From NCBI GenBank assembly GCA_036279355.1, contig DASUJH010000007.1, positions 1 through 64,000 on the forward strand: a stretch of 64,000 nucleotides of DNA. The letters are read 5' to 3'. Shown here in pieces: positions 1 to 8,403 of the stretch (position 1 is the stretch's first letter; each line of letters starts with the position of its first letter). Made by a program: the position numbers and the translations under genes. The notes under the pieces are model-generated. The model worked only from the letters and a program-made list of their open reading frames with translations, did no database searches and had not been told where the DNA came from. The DNA comes from Gemmatimonadales bacterium (GTDB lineage Bacteria; Gemmatimonadota; Gemmatimonadetes; Gemmatimonadales; GWC2-71-9).

Positions 1-537
<537 letters not shown>

Positions 538-690
538 CTCTCCCCCAGGGGGCACACCCGTGCCCCCGGACGATTCCTCTCTGCCGCAGGCGCCAAGGCG
601 CCGGCGGCGCTCACCATCCATCTCCCGATTGTCGCGGAGCCCCTCGGGGCTCCGCTTCGATATCCGGCGCGCTTGACGCGCCGCGAGAAT
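538..690 (+). other. 23S-5S internal transcribed spacer with stem structures
   Basis: The 150-base spacer has no tRNA that I can fold. It has several strong inverted repeats: gggggca/tgccccc around 548-567, ggagccc/gggctcc around 637-654, and a gcgcg/cgcgc pair around 666-681. Such stems usually serve rRNA processing, for instance RNase III cleavage, but that role is inferred here. I see no protein-coding signal. Confidence 0.6.
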
Positions 691-809
691 CGGCTGACGA
701 CTAGCGCGCAGGGGCCACACCCGTTCCCATTCCGAACACGGCAGTTAAGCCCTGCAGCGCCGATGGTACTAGGACCGAGAGGTCCTGGGAGAGTAGGCCG
801 TCGCCAGCC
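691..809 (+). rRNA. 5S ribosomal RNA
   Basis: The conserved 5S core cacacccgttcccattccga occurs at 715-734, followed by acacggcagttaagccctgc and the gagagtaggccgtcgcc 3' arm near 790-806. The length of about 119 nt is normal. Ends were set by pairing the cggctgacga start with the tcgccagcc end and are accurate to a few bases. It follows 23S in the usual bacterial order. Confidence 0.93.
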
Positions 810-817
810 TTTCCTTC

Positions 818-856
818 GAAGGCCCGATATCCGCAAGGAGTCGGGCCTTCGCGCGT
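818..856 (+). terminator. rRNA operon terminator hairpin
   Basis: A perfect 10-bp inverted repeat, gaaggcccga (818-827) and tcgggccttc (841-850), encloses a 13-base loop and is followed by gcgcgttt. It lies 8 bases after the 5S 3' end, where an rRNA operon should stop. The U-tract is short, so termination may be partial or assisted. Confidence 0.75.
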
Positions 857-875
857 TTCAGCCCTCGCCTCGCTC

Positions 876-907
876 TTGACAGCCGCGCCATCACGTCGGA
901 CTATAGG
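876..907 (+). promoter_or_regulatory. possible promoter upstream of the hyp cluster
   Basis: A perfect TTGACA box at 876-881 is followed by TATAGG at 902-907. The spacing of 20 is longer than the ideal 17, so the -10 assignment is weak. The site lies between the rRNA terminator and hypC and is the only consensus-like element there. The remaining sequence to 1055 shows nothing else recognisable. Confidence 0.35.
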
Positions 908-1055
908 ATTACGAAGTCGGCTGACAGATCAGATCGGCAAGCCGGCCTCGTTCCGAAGGATCAGGTCCGGACGACCGCGCCCGCGCTCGCTCCGCGCTGT
1001 GTCCCGCCCGCCCGGGCGAGGATTGAGGGTATATGAAGGATCAGGGCGTCCTCTG

Positions 1056-1334
1056 ATGTGCCTGGCCATTCCTGGGCAGATTGTCGCAGTGGTCGACGAG
1101 GAGCGGCGGCTCGCCCGCGTGAACGTCGCAGGCGTGCAGCGCAACGTAAACGTCGGACTGCTGGATGCCGATGGGATCGGCGTTGGCCCCGGCGATTGGG
1201 TCCTGATCCACGTCGGCTTCGCCCTCTCCAAGGTGGACGAAGCGGAAGCCCTCGCCACCCTCCGCCTGCTGGAACGCATGGGCGGTGAGTATGAACTTGA
1301 GCTGAGCGAGCTCAGAGCGAGCGCGATCGAGTGA
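1056..1334 (+). CDS. hypC: hydrogenase maturation chaperone HypC
   Basis: HypC (92 aa) carries the Fe(CN)2CO precursor between the HypD complex and the immature large subunit of [NiFe]-hydrogenase in the cytoplasm. The ATG at 1056 gives the diagnostic start MCLAIPGQ, with the essential Cys2. The conserved His is at residue 52 (in LIHVGFAL). The open frame runs upstream in the same phase, but family length and the functional need for Cys near the N-terminus fix this start. The last codons overlap the next gene by 4 bases (GTGA). It is the first gene of a hypC-hypC2-hypD-hypE-SIS-hypF-nicO series downstream of the rRNA operon. Confidence 0.95.
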   Translation: MCLAIPGQIVAVVDEERRLARVNVAGVQRNVNVGLLDADGIGVGPGDWVLIHVGFALSKVDEAEALATLRLLERMGGEYELELSELRASAIE

Positions 1335-1606
1335 GCACTCGCCTCCCGCCCACGCCTCAGGCCTGCGACCCCGGCTCCCACTGCACCACCTGCGCCGACG
1401 AAGGCACGCCGATGCGCGTCGTCCGGATGGACGCGGACAACGCGCTCGCCGTGGGCGTTGATTCGGAAGGGCGCGAGGCCGAGATCCAACTCAATCTCGT
1501 AGGTGCGGCCGCGCCCGGCCAGCTGCTGCTGGTGCACGCGGGCGTGGCGCTGCTCCGGCTCGACGGTGGTGCCGGAGCCGGCGGCGGCGAGGAGCGGCCC
1601 AGATGA
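1331..1606 (+). CDS. second HypC/HupF-family protein with an N-terminal cysteine cluster
   Basis: This 91-aa protein begins with GTG overlapping the hypC stop. Residues about 26-80 (PMRVVRMD ... GQLLLVHAGVALLRLD) match the HypC/HupF fold. It lacks the canonical Cys2; instead Cys12, Cys18 and Cys21 lie in CDPGSHCTTC. HypC paralogues accompany hypC in some hydrogenase systems and are thought to protect or hand over the cofactor under oxygen; which role applies here is unknown. The 4-base ATGA overlap with hypD indicates co-translation. Family assignment is good, specific function uncertain. Confidence 0.82.
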   Translation: MSTRLPPTPQACDPGSHCTTCADEGTPMRVVRMDADNALAVGVDSEGREAEIQLNLVGAAAPGQLLLVHAGVALLRLDGGAGAGGGEERPR

Positions 1607-2718
1607 AGTTCGTCGACGAATTCCGGAATCCCGAGCTCGGCCGGGCCCTGTCGGCCCAAATCGCGGCGGAGGTCGAACCGCGGCGCCATTACAAGGTCAT
1701 GGAGGTCTGCGGCGGCCACACCCACACCATCTACAAGTACGGTGTGGATGACCTGCTGCCCGCCAACGTCGAGTTGGTGCACGGGCCCGGCTTCCCGGTC
1801 TGCGTGATTCCGATGGGGCGGGTGGACGACGCGATCTCCATCGCGCGCGGGCCCGGCGTGATCTTCACCTGCTTCGGCGACATGCTGCGGGTGCCGGGTT
1901 CCAGCGGCACCCTGCTCGACGCCAAGGCCGCCGGGGCCGATGTGCGCATGGTCTACTCGCCGCTCGATGCGCTCCGGATCGCGCGGGACAATCCCGATCG
2001 GGACGTGGTCTTCCTCGCCATCGGCTTCGAGACCACGGCGCCTTCCACGGCACTCACGCTGATGCGCGCCCGCGCCGAGCGGATCCCCAACTTTTTCTGT
2101 CTGTGCAATCACGTCACCATCGTACCGCCGCTCAGGGCGCTGCTCGAGTCGCCCGATCTCCGGCTCGACGGATTCATCGGGCCCGGGCACGTCTCGACGG
2201 TAGTGGGCGGCCGGCCGTTCGAGTTCATCCCGACTGATTATGGGAAGCCGGTGGTGATCTCGGGATTCGAGCCGCTCGATGTGCTCCAGTCGGTCCACAT
2301 GGTGCTCCGGCAGCTCGCCGAGGGGCGCTGTGAGGTCGAGAACCAGTACACCCGGGTCGTGCCCTACGCCGGTAACCCCCGCGCTCTGGAGGTGCTGGCC
2401 GCGGTCTTCGAGCTCCGCCCTCATTTCGAGTGGCGCGGGCTCGGCTTCATCTCGCAGAGCGGGCTCAAGCTCTCCGCGGCATACGCGGACTTCGACGCCG
2501 AGCGGCGCTATCCGGTGCCCGGCATCAGGGTGGCGGATCCCAAGGCCTGCCAATGCGGCGAGGTGCTGAAGGGCGTCATCAAGCCGTGGGAGTGCAAAGT
2601 GTTCGGCACGGCCTGCACGCCCGAGCGGCCCATCGGCACCTGTATGGTATCGAGCGAGGGGGCCTGCGCCGCCTATTACAACTACGGGCGGTTCGCCCGG
2701 GAGCGGCAGGTCGTGTAA
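1603..2718 (+). CDS. hypD: hydrogenase maturation scaffold HypD
   Basis: HypD (371 aa, normal length) is the iron-sulfur scaffold on which Fe(CN)2CO is assembled with HypC and HypE. Visible motifs are CGGHTHTIYKYG with Cys36, the region around GPGFPVCV (residues 61-68), and the C-terminal [4Fe-4S] cysteines (CQCGEVLKGVIKPWEC ... CTPERPIGTC). The usual second motif is GPGCPVC with a redox-active cysteine pair; here the first of these is Phe64 and only Cys67 remains. The ATG at 1603 overlaps the previous stop (ATGA). The stop shares one base with the hypE start. Confidence 0.95.
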   Translation: MKFVDEFRNPELGRALSAQIAAEVEPRRHYKVMEVCGGHTHTIYKYGVDDLLPANVELVHGPGFPVCVIPMGRVDDAISIARGPGVIFTCFGDMLRVPGSSGTLLDAKAAGADVRMVYSPLDALRIARDNPDRDVVFLAIGFETTAPSTALTLMRARAERIPNFFCLCNHVTIVPPLRALLESPDLRLDGFIGPGHVSTVVGGRPFEFIPTDYGKPVVISGFEPLDVLQSVHMVLRQLAEGRCEVENQYTRVVPYAGNPRALEVLAAVFELRPHFEWRGLGFISQSGLKLSAAYADFDAERRYPVPGIRVADPKACQCGEVLKGVIKPWECKVFGTACTPERPIGTCMVSSEGACAAYYNYGRFARERQVV

Positions 2719-3869
2719 TGATGCGGCATCCCGCCGCGGGTGCCGCCGACGTCGAGCGGCACGCGCAGGAGCCGAAGGGCATGCGCGCCGAGGTCGATGC
2801 GCGCGAGCAGCGGGTGCTGGGCCGCATCGAGCAGGCGCGCTCGCGGCCCGCGCACTTCCGCGATGCGCAGATCACGATGGCGCACGGCGCCGGCGGCAAG
2901 GCGACCCGCACGCTGATCGAAGGTTTGCTTGTGCCGGCGTTCGGCTCCGCTTCGCTCGGCGAGTTGGCCGATGCCGGTACGGTGCGGCTCGAGGGCCTGG
3001 GCTTGGCACTCACGACTGACAGCTTCGTGGTGAAGCCGCTCCGGTTTCCCGGCGGATCGATCGGCGAGCTCGCCGTGAACGGCACGGTGAACGACCTCGC
3101 CGTGGCTGGAGCCCGCCCGGTGGCGCTTACGCTCGCGCTGGTGCTCGAGGAGGGGCTTCCGGCCGAGGCGTTGCGGGCGGAAGTCGAGGCGATTGGGGCG
3201 GCGGCGCGGACAGCGGGCGTCGAAATCGTGGCCGGCGACACCAAGGTGGTGGAGCGGGGCCACGCGGATGGCATGTACGTCTGCACTACCGGGCTCGGCG
3301 TCCTTGATCCGCGCGCTTCGTTGTCGCCTCGCGCGCTCAAGCCCGGCGACCGGATCGTGGTGTCCGGCCCGATCGGCGCGCACGGCACGGCGATCATGCT
3401 GGCGCGCGGCGAGTTCGAGCTGGACGCGGCCATCGAGTCGGATACCTGCTCGCTCTGGCCAGCGATGGACGCACTGCTCGCGGCGGCGGGCCCGGGGCTC
3501 CGCTGCGTTCGCGATGCGACGCGCGGCGGCGTGGCGTCCGCGCTCAACGAGCTGGCCCTCGCATCCGGCGTCGCCATGCTCGTCCGCGAGCGCGCAGTGC
3601 CCGTGGACCCCGCCGTCGCGGGCGCGTGCGAGATCCTCGGCATCGATCCCATGTACGTGGCGAACGAGGGGCGACTCGTGGCGTGCGTTGCACCGGAGCT
3701 CGCGGACGCGGCGGTGGCCGCGCTCTGTCGGGTTCAAGGCTCGGAGCGCGCGGCGGAAATCGGAGAGGTCCGGTCCGAACCGCCGGGCATGGTGCTGGTC
3801 GAGACCGCATTTGGCGGCAAGCGCGTGATGGATCTCCTGGTCGGAGACCCGCTGCCACGGATCTGCTAG
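2718..3869 (+). CDS. hypE: hydrogenase maturation protein HypE
   Basis: HypE (383 aa) dehydrates a thiocarbamoyl group on its C-terminal cysteine to thiocyanate, the source of the cyanide ligands. It ends in the hallmark PRIC (Cys383). The AIR-synthase-type ATP-binding region shows AHGAGGKATR (residues 55-64), a DSF motif and GDTKVVERG. Canonical HypE would begin near residue 48, so about 45 charged residues are extra at the N-terminus. Start choice: the ATG at 2718 (or 2721) sits on the hypD stop as TAATG. An open frame continues further upstream inside hypD but is not needed. Confidence 0.94.
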   Translation: MMRHPAAGAADVERHAQEPKGMRAEVDAREQRVLGRIEQARSRPAHFRDAQITMAHGAGGKATRTLIEGLLVPAFGSASLGELADAGTVRLEGLGLALTTDSFVVKPLRFPGGSIGELAVNGTVNDLAVAGARPVALTLALVLEEGLPAEALRAEVEAIGAAARTAGVEIVAGDTKVVERGHADGMYVCTTGLGVLDPRASLSPRALKPGDRIVVSGPIGAHGTAIMLARGEFELDAAIESDTCSLWPAMDALLAAAGPGLRCVRDATRGGVASALNELALASGVAMLVRERAVPVDPAVAGACEILGIDPMYVANEGRLVACVAPELADAAVAALCRVQGSERAAEIGEVRSEPPGMVLVETAFGGKRVMDLLVGDPLPRIC

Positions 3870-3875
3870 GAAGAC

Positions 3876-3983
3876 GTGCTGGTCGGGCTCTCCGCCGCGT
3901 TCGCGCGGGCGGTGGACTGGGAGGTCGAGCTGGTGCTGCGGACGGTGGAGGAGCTACGGCCTGATGCCGCCAGTCCAGGGTAA
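3876..3983 (+). CDS. possible 35-codon ORF between hypE and the SIS gene
   Basis: A GTG-started frame of 35 codons begins VLVGLSAAFARAVDWEVELV and ends in TAA at 3981-3983, overlapping the next gene by 20 bases. Third positions are almost all G or C, as in neighbouring genes, and a 90-base gap would otherwise be unusual in this compact cluster. I recognise no family. It could be a small accessory peptide, a degraded gene end, or chance in GC-rich DNA. Confidence 0.25.
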   Translation: MLVGLSAAFARAVDWEVELVLRTVEELRPDAASPG

Positions 3984-5232
3984 GAGCGGTACGACCACGA
4001 CGCCCGCCGCGACACTCGGGGCCGCCGCGTGGATCGACCACCTCCTGCAACGCCGCACCGACGCCAACCATCGCTTCTTTGCCGCACACGCCGATCGGAT
4101 CGCGCGGCTCTGCCACCGCATGGCCGAGCGATTTGCGCGGGGCGGGCGGCTGGTGGCGTTTGGGCACGCCGCGGCGCCGCGGTCCGACGTGCGCCATGTG
4201 GCGGTGGAGTTCGTGCACCCGGTGATCGTCGGGAAACGCGCGTTGCCGGCGTTGGGGCTCGCGAGCGAAGGTGGGCCGCTCGCCGCCCAAGTCGAGCTTC
4301 TGGCCGAGCCCGAGGACATCGCGATCGCGTTCGGGACGGACGAGCGCGGAGGCGATAGCGATACGGCCGCAGCGCTCGACGCGGCGCACCGTCGCGGCTG
4401 CCTCACGATTGCGTTTTCGCCAGCGGGCGCCGCGTGGGAATTCGTGCCGCCGAGCGACGACCCGTTCGTGCGCCAGGAGCTGGTCGAGACCCTCTATCAC
4501 GTGCTCTGGGAGCTGGTGCACGTGTTCTTCGAGCATCGCGGGCTGCTGCATGGGCGGGAGGCGCGCACCGTTCACGACATTGGCGCGCCGGGATTTCTCT
4601 ATCCCTTTCTGGCGGAGCGGGAGAACGACCTCGAGTCGGTCGTGGGCGACGTGCGTGCGTCGGTGCTGCTCAAGGCCGACGAGGTGGCCGCGCTCAGGGC
4701 GCGCACGCTGTCCGAAGGGCGCGATGCGCTCGCCGCCGCCGCGACCGCGCTGCGTGCGGCGTTCGACGGTGGTGGGCGCCTCTTCGCGCTCGGCAACGGC
4801 GGGTCCGCCACCGATGCGATGGACGTCGTGGCCGACTTCCGCGAGCCGCCGCGCGGATGGCCCGCACGCCCGGCGGTGGATCTCACCGAGGACGCGGCCA
4901 TCCTGACCGCGATCATGAACGATGTGGGGCCCGAGCTCATCTTTTCCCGCCAGATCATCGCGCACGGGCGCGCGGGCGACGCAGTCCTGGCGCTCTCGAC
5001 GAGCGGCGGATCGCGCAACGTGATCGAGGCCCTGGCCGAAGCGCGCCGGCGGGCCATGGTCACGGTCGCGCTCGTGGGATATGGCGGCGGCCGCATCGCC
5101 GCGGAAGGATTGGCCGACCACGTGATCGTGACGCCCTCCGAGCACATTCCGCGCATCCAGGAGGCGCAGGCGAGCGCGTACCACGTGCTGCGCGAGTTGG
5201 TGGAGCTGGCGGGCGCGGACGCGCCCTCATGA
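3964..5232 (+). CDS. tandem SIS-domain (GmhA-like) protein of the hyp cluster
   Basis: This 422-aa protein holds two consecutive sugar-isomerase (SIS) domains. The C-terminal one (about 240-405) retains GmhA/DiaA-like motifs GNGGSATDA (near 277) and LALSTSGGSRN (near 342). The N-terminal one (about 40-175) is degenerate, with GHAAAPRSD in place of the GNGGSA loop. GmhA isomerises sedoheptulose 7-phosphate, but no heptose-pathway neighbours are present, and the position between hypE and hypF (ATGA overlap with hypF) suggests a role in hydrogenase maturation. As I recall, SIS genes occur in some actinobacterial-type hydrogenase loci; the biochemical role is not known to me. Confidence 0.85.
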   Translation: MPPVQGKSGTTTTPAATLGAAAWIDHLLQRRTDANHRFFAAHADRIARLCHRMAERFARGGRLVAFGHAAAPRSDVRHVAVEFVHPVIVGKRALPALGLASEGGPLAAQVELLAEPEDIAIAFGTDERGGDSDTAAALDAAHRRGCLTIAFSPAGAAWEFVPPSDDPFVRQELVETLYHVLWELVHVFFEHRGLLHGREARTVHDIGAPGFLYPFLAERENDLESVVGDVRASVLLKADEVAALRARTLSEGRDALAAAATALRAAFDGGGRLFALGNGGSATDAMDVVADFREPPRGWPARPAVDLTEDAAILTAIMNDVGPELIFSRQIIAHGRAGDAVLALSTSGGSRNVIEALAEARRRAMVTVALVGYGGGRIAAEGLADHVIVTPSEHIPRIQEAQASAYHVLRELVELAGADAPS

Positions 5233-7628
5233 GCCGCGCGCCGGCGATGCGGCCGCGCGGAGGCGCCGTCGATCCGACCCGGCGACCGGGCCGGCGCCGG
5301 GTGCGGGCCCGGGTCGAAGGCGTGGTGCAAGGCGTTGGCTTTCGCCCGCACGTCTACCGTCTGGCCGTGACGCTGGGCCTCGGCGGTCACGTCCGGAACG
5401 ACGTGCGCGGCGTGGTGGTGGAAGTCGAAGGCGACGCGGGTGCGGTCGAACGCTTCCTCGATCGTCTGGTTGCGGAGGCGCCGCCGCTCGCGTCGATCGA
5501 GCGGGTGCTGCGCGACGACATCGCGCCGGCCGGCGAGCGCAGTTTCTCGATTCTGGAGAGCGCCGCGGCGGGCGAACCGTCGGCGCTCGTCTCGCCCGAC
5601 ACGGCGACCTGCGCGGCCTGCCTCGGGGAGTTGTTCGACCCGGGGGACCGCCGCTATCGCTATCCGTTCATCAACTGCACCGACTGCGGGCCCCGGTTCA
5701 CCATCGTGCGCGGCGTGCCGTATGACCGGCCGCTTACGACGATGGCGGGGTTTACGATGTGCGCCTGGTGCCGGGCGGAGTACGACGATCCGGGCGCCCG
5801 CCGCTTCCATGCCCAGCCCAATGCGTGCGCGGCATGCGGCCCGAGCGTGCGGCTGGTCGATGCGCTCGGGCATCCTGCATCGCGGAATGCGCCCAATGGC
5901 GATGACGCGATCGCCACCGCGGCACGTGCGCTCGCCGGCGGCGCGATCATCGCAGTGAAGGGGCTCGGCGGTTACCACCTGGCCTGCCGCGCGGACCACG
6001 AGAGCGCGGTGGCACGACTCCGTTCGCGAAAACATCGCGAGGACCGCCCGTTCGCGCTCATGGTGCCCGACGTGGGCAGCGCGCGCGCGCTGGCAGACCT
6101 GGCGCCCGAAGACGAAGCGCTGCTCACCGGGCCCGCGCGGCCGATCGTGCTCTGCCGGAGGCTCGCCGCGGGCCAGGACCGCAGGGTGGGGGCGGTCGCG
6201 CCCTCGGTGGCGCCGGGTTCGCGCGACCTGGGCCTGATGCTTCCCTATACGCCGCTCCACCACTTGCTCGTGGCGGATGCCGGCGTGCCGCTCGTGATGA
6301 CGAGCGGAAATGTCTCCGACGAGCCGATCGCCTATCGCGACGACGACGCGCTTGCGCGGCTCGGAACCATCGCCGATCTCTTTCTCACGCATGACCGCCC
6401 GATCCAGACCCGGACCGACGACTCGGTGATCCGGACGGTCGCCGTCGGCGCCAGCGTTCGGCCGCTCGTCGTGCGGCGGTCACGCGGCCACGTGCCGGCG
6501 AGCCTCGCACTTCCGGACGAGGCGCCGCCGCTCCTGGCGTGCGGCGCGGAGCTCAAGAGCACGTTCTGCGTCGGCAAGGGGCGTCGCGCGTGGGTAAGCC
6601 ATCACATCGGAGATCTCAAGAACTACGAGACCCTCGCGGCCTTTCGTGAGGGCGTAGCGCAATTCGAGCGGCTCTTCGCGGCGCGGCCCGAAGTCGTCGC
6701 GCACGACCTTCATCCCGACTATCTCTCCACGGCCTACGCGCTCGAGCGCCAGAGTGTCCGCCACGTCGCCGTGCAGCACCACCACGCCCACCTGGCTGCG
6801 TGCCTCGCCGAGCACGGTATGCGCGGCCCCGCGATCAGCGCCATCTTTGATGGCGCGGGTTACGGACCCGATGGGACGGTGTGGGGCGGCGAGTTGCTCT
6901 TCGGCGATCTCACCGGCTTCGAGCGGTGTGGCCACCTCTGGCCGGTGCGGCTCCCGGGCGGCGACCGCGCGGCGCGAGAGCCGTGGCGGATGGCGTGCGC
7001 GTGGCTCGCGGAGGCGGAAGGCGGCGCGCCCGCGCTTCCCTGCGCGCTGCAGGATCGAGTCGAGCCACGCCGCTGGCGCGCGGTCACGCAAATGGCGCTC
7101 GGCGGGCTGGCCGCTCCGCTCACGACGAGCGCGGGGCGCCTGTTCGACGCCATCGCTGCAATCGCCGGCGTGCGGGCGGAGGTCACCTACGAAGGCCAGG
7201 CGGCCATCGAGCTGGAAGCGCTCGCCGACCCAATCGAAGAGAGCGGGTACACCGTACCCTTGGTCGAAGCGGCGGCCAATGCCACGCTCCAGCTCGACGT
7301 CCGCGAGGCGGTGCTCGCGGCCGCGCGCGACGCCGCGGCGCTCGTTCCGTCGCCGGTGATCTCGGCGCGATTCCACAACGGCCTCGCCGAGGCGACCTCC
7401 GCGGCCCTCTCGTACATGGCACGCGCGCGCGGCTGCGACGTCGTGGTCCTCTCGGGCGGCGTATTCCAGAACCGCCTGCTTCTCGAGCGCACCGCGGCGC
7501 CGCTCAGCGCGGCGGGGTTCACAGTTCTCGTGCCGGAGCGCCTGCCGCCGAACGACGGCGGCATTGCATACGGTCAGGCGGCGGTGGCGGCGGCGCTGCA
7601 CGCGGCAGCAACCGGCGCGAGCCGCTGA
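5229..7628 (+). CDS. hypF: carbamoyltransferase HypF
   Basis: HypF (799 aa) turns carbamoyl phosphate into a carbamoyl-adenylate and transfers the group to the HypE cysteine. Domain order is complete: acylphosphatase-like domain (about 22-105, VQGVGFRPHVYR and HVRND), two zinc fingers (CAAC...CTDC near 127-155; CAWC...CAAC near 178-203), a YrdC-like domain (SRKHREDRPFALM) and a Kae1-like C-terminal domain with HHHAHLAACLAEH near residue 517. The ATG at 5229 overlaps the SIS stop (ATGA); an open frame continues upstream but overlaps the SIS gene heavily. It is slightly longer than typical because of a basic N-terminal leader. Confidence 0.96.
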   Translation: MSRAPAMRPRGGAVDPTRRPGRRRVRARVEGVVQGVGFRPHVYRLAVTLGLGGHVRNDVRGVVVEVEGDAGAVERFLDRLVAEAPPLASIERVLRDDIAPAGERSFSILESAAAGEPSALVSPDTATCAACLGELFDPGDRRYRYPFINCTDCGPRFTIVRGVPYDRPLTTMAGFTMCAWCRAEYDDPGARRFHAQPNACAACGPSVRLVDALGHPASRNAPNGDDAIATAARALAGGAIIAVKGLGGYHLACRADHESAVARLRSRKHREDRPFALMVPDVGSARALADLAPEDEALLTGPARPIVLCRRLAAGQDRRVGAVAPSVAPGSRDLGLMLPYTPLHHLLVADAGVPLVMTSGNVSDEPIAYRDDDALARLGTIADLFLTHDRPIQTRTDDSVIRTVAVGASVRPLVVRRSRGHVPASLALPDEAPPLLACGAELKSTFCVGKGRRAWVSHHIGDLKNYETLAAFREGVAQFERLFAARPEVVAHDLHPDYLSTAYALERQSVRHVAVQHHHAHLAACLAEHGMRGPAISAIFDGAGYGPDGTVWGGELLFGDLTGFERCGHLWPVRLPGGDRAAREPWRMACAWLAEAEGGAPALPCALQDRVEPRRWRAVTQMALGGLAAPLTTSAGRLFDAIAAIAGVRAEVTYEGQAAIELEALADPIEESGYTVPLVEAAANATLQLDVREAVLAAARDAAALVPSPVISARFHNGLAEATSAALSYMARARGCDVVVLSGGVFQNRLLLERTAAPLSAAGFTVLVPERLPPNDGGIAYGQAAVAAALHAAATGASR

Positions 7629-7648
7629 ACGCGTCGACGGGAGCGCGC

Positions 7649-8395
7649 ATGCTCGGCTTGGACCAGTGGATCGCGACGTTCGGCGGCGGCGGCATTACGA
7701 TGGGGCTCATCGTGGCGCTGCTGCTCGGGCTGCGGCACGCCACCGACCCCGATCACCTCACCGCCGTTTCGACGCTGGTGCTCACCGGCGACCGGAGCGC
7801 CCGGCGCGCCGGCCTGCTCGGGCTCGCCTGGGGGCTCGGCCATGCGACGACGCTGTTCATGTTCGGCCTGCCGGTCGTCTTGTTCCGGCGATTCCTCCCG
7901 GAACGGCTGCTCCAGGGTGCGGAAGTGGCGATCGGCCTCGTCGTCATCGTCCTTGCGGTGCGCCTGCTGCTCCGCTGGTGGCAAGGCGAGTATCACATCC
8001 ACCCGCACCGGCACGGTACGGTGCGCCACGCCCACCCGCACGCGCACGCGACGGCGCATGCCATCGATGCCCCGGGCGACCATACCCATTCGCATGCGGA
8101 CGCGCTCGGCCGCACCCCGCTCGCGGCGTATGGCATCGGGCTGGTGCACGGAGTGGGGGGGTCCGCGGGCGTCGGCGTGCTGCTCGTGGGAGCGGTCTCG
8201 GGGCGCACCCAAGGCGTGGTCGCGCTGCTCGTCTTTGCCGCGGCGACGGCCGTGTCGATGGCGCTCGTGTCGACGGCGCTCGGCTACGGGCTGAGCCGGG
8301 GTCGGATGGCAGCGAGCTTGGCGCGGCTGGTGCCGGCGTTCGGGGTGGGCGGGCTGCTGTTCGGCGCGTGGTACGCCGTGGTCGCAATGCGATAG
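7649..8395 (+). CDS. NicO/UreH-family nickel (cobalt) permease
   Basis: This 248-aa integral membrane protein has about six hydrophobic segments and the nickel-permease signature HX4DH at His30 to His36 (RHATDPDHLTAV). A His-rich loop (about residues 110-150, many HxH pairs) probably gathers metal. Its place 20 bases after hypF suggests it supplies Ni2+ for hydrogenase maturation. The ATG at 7649 follows a gacgggag purine stretch. Cobalt transport cannot be excluded from sequence. It ends 8 bp from the convergent lipoprotein gene; I see no terminator hairpin between them. Confidence 0.85.
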   Translation: MLGLDQWIATFGGGGITMGLIVALLLGLRHATDPDHLTAVSTLVLTGDRSARRAGLLGLAWGLGHATTLFMFGLPVVLFRRFLPERLLQGAEVAIGLVVIVLAVRLLLRWWQGEYHIHPHRHGTVRHAHPHAHATAHAIDAPGDHTHSHADALGRTPLAAYGIGLVHGVGGSAGVGVLLVGAVSGRTQGVVALLVFAAATAVSMALVSTALGYGLSRGRMAASLARLVPAFGVGGLLFGAWYAVVAMR

Positions 8396-8403
8396 CACAC
8401 ACC

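Noticed and set aside
538-690. A tRNA gene in the 23S-5S spacer
   Set aside because: The inverted repeats do not form a cloverleaf and no T-loop ttcga sequence is present in the right place.
4434-5228. A 5' extension of hypF overlapping the SIS gene
   Set aside because: The extension is Arg-rich shadow sequence; HypF family length and the ATGA junction place the start at 5229.
3964-5232. A lipopolysaccharide heptose isomerase GmhA
   Set aside because: It has two SIS domains, one degenerate, and sits inside the hyp cluster without heptose genes, so the name would mislead.
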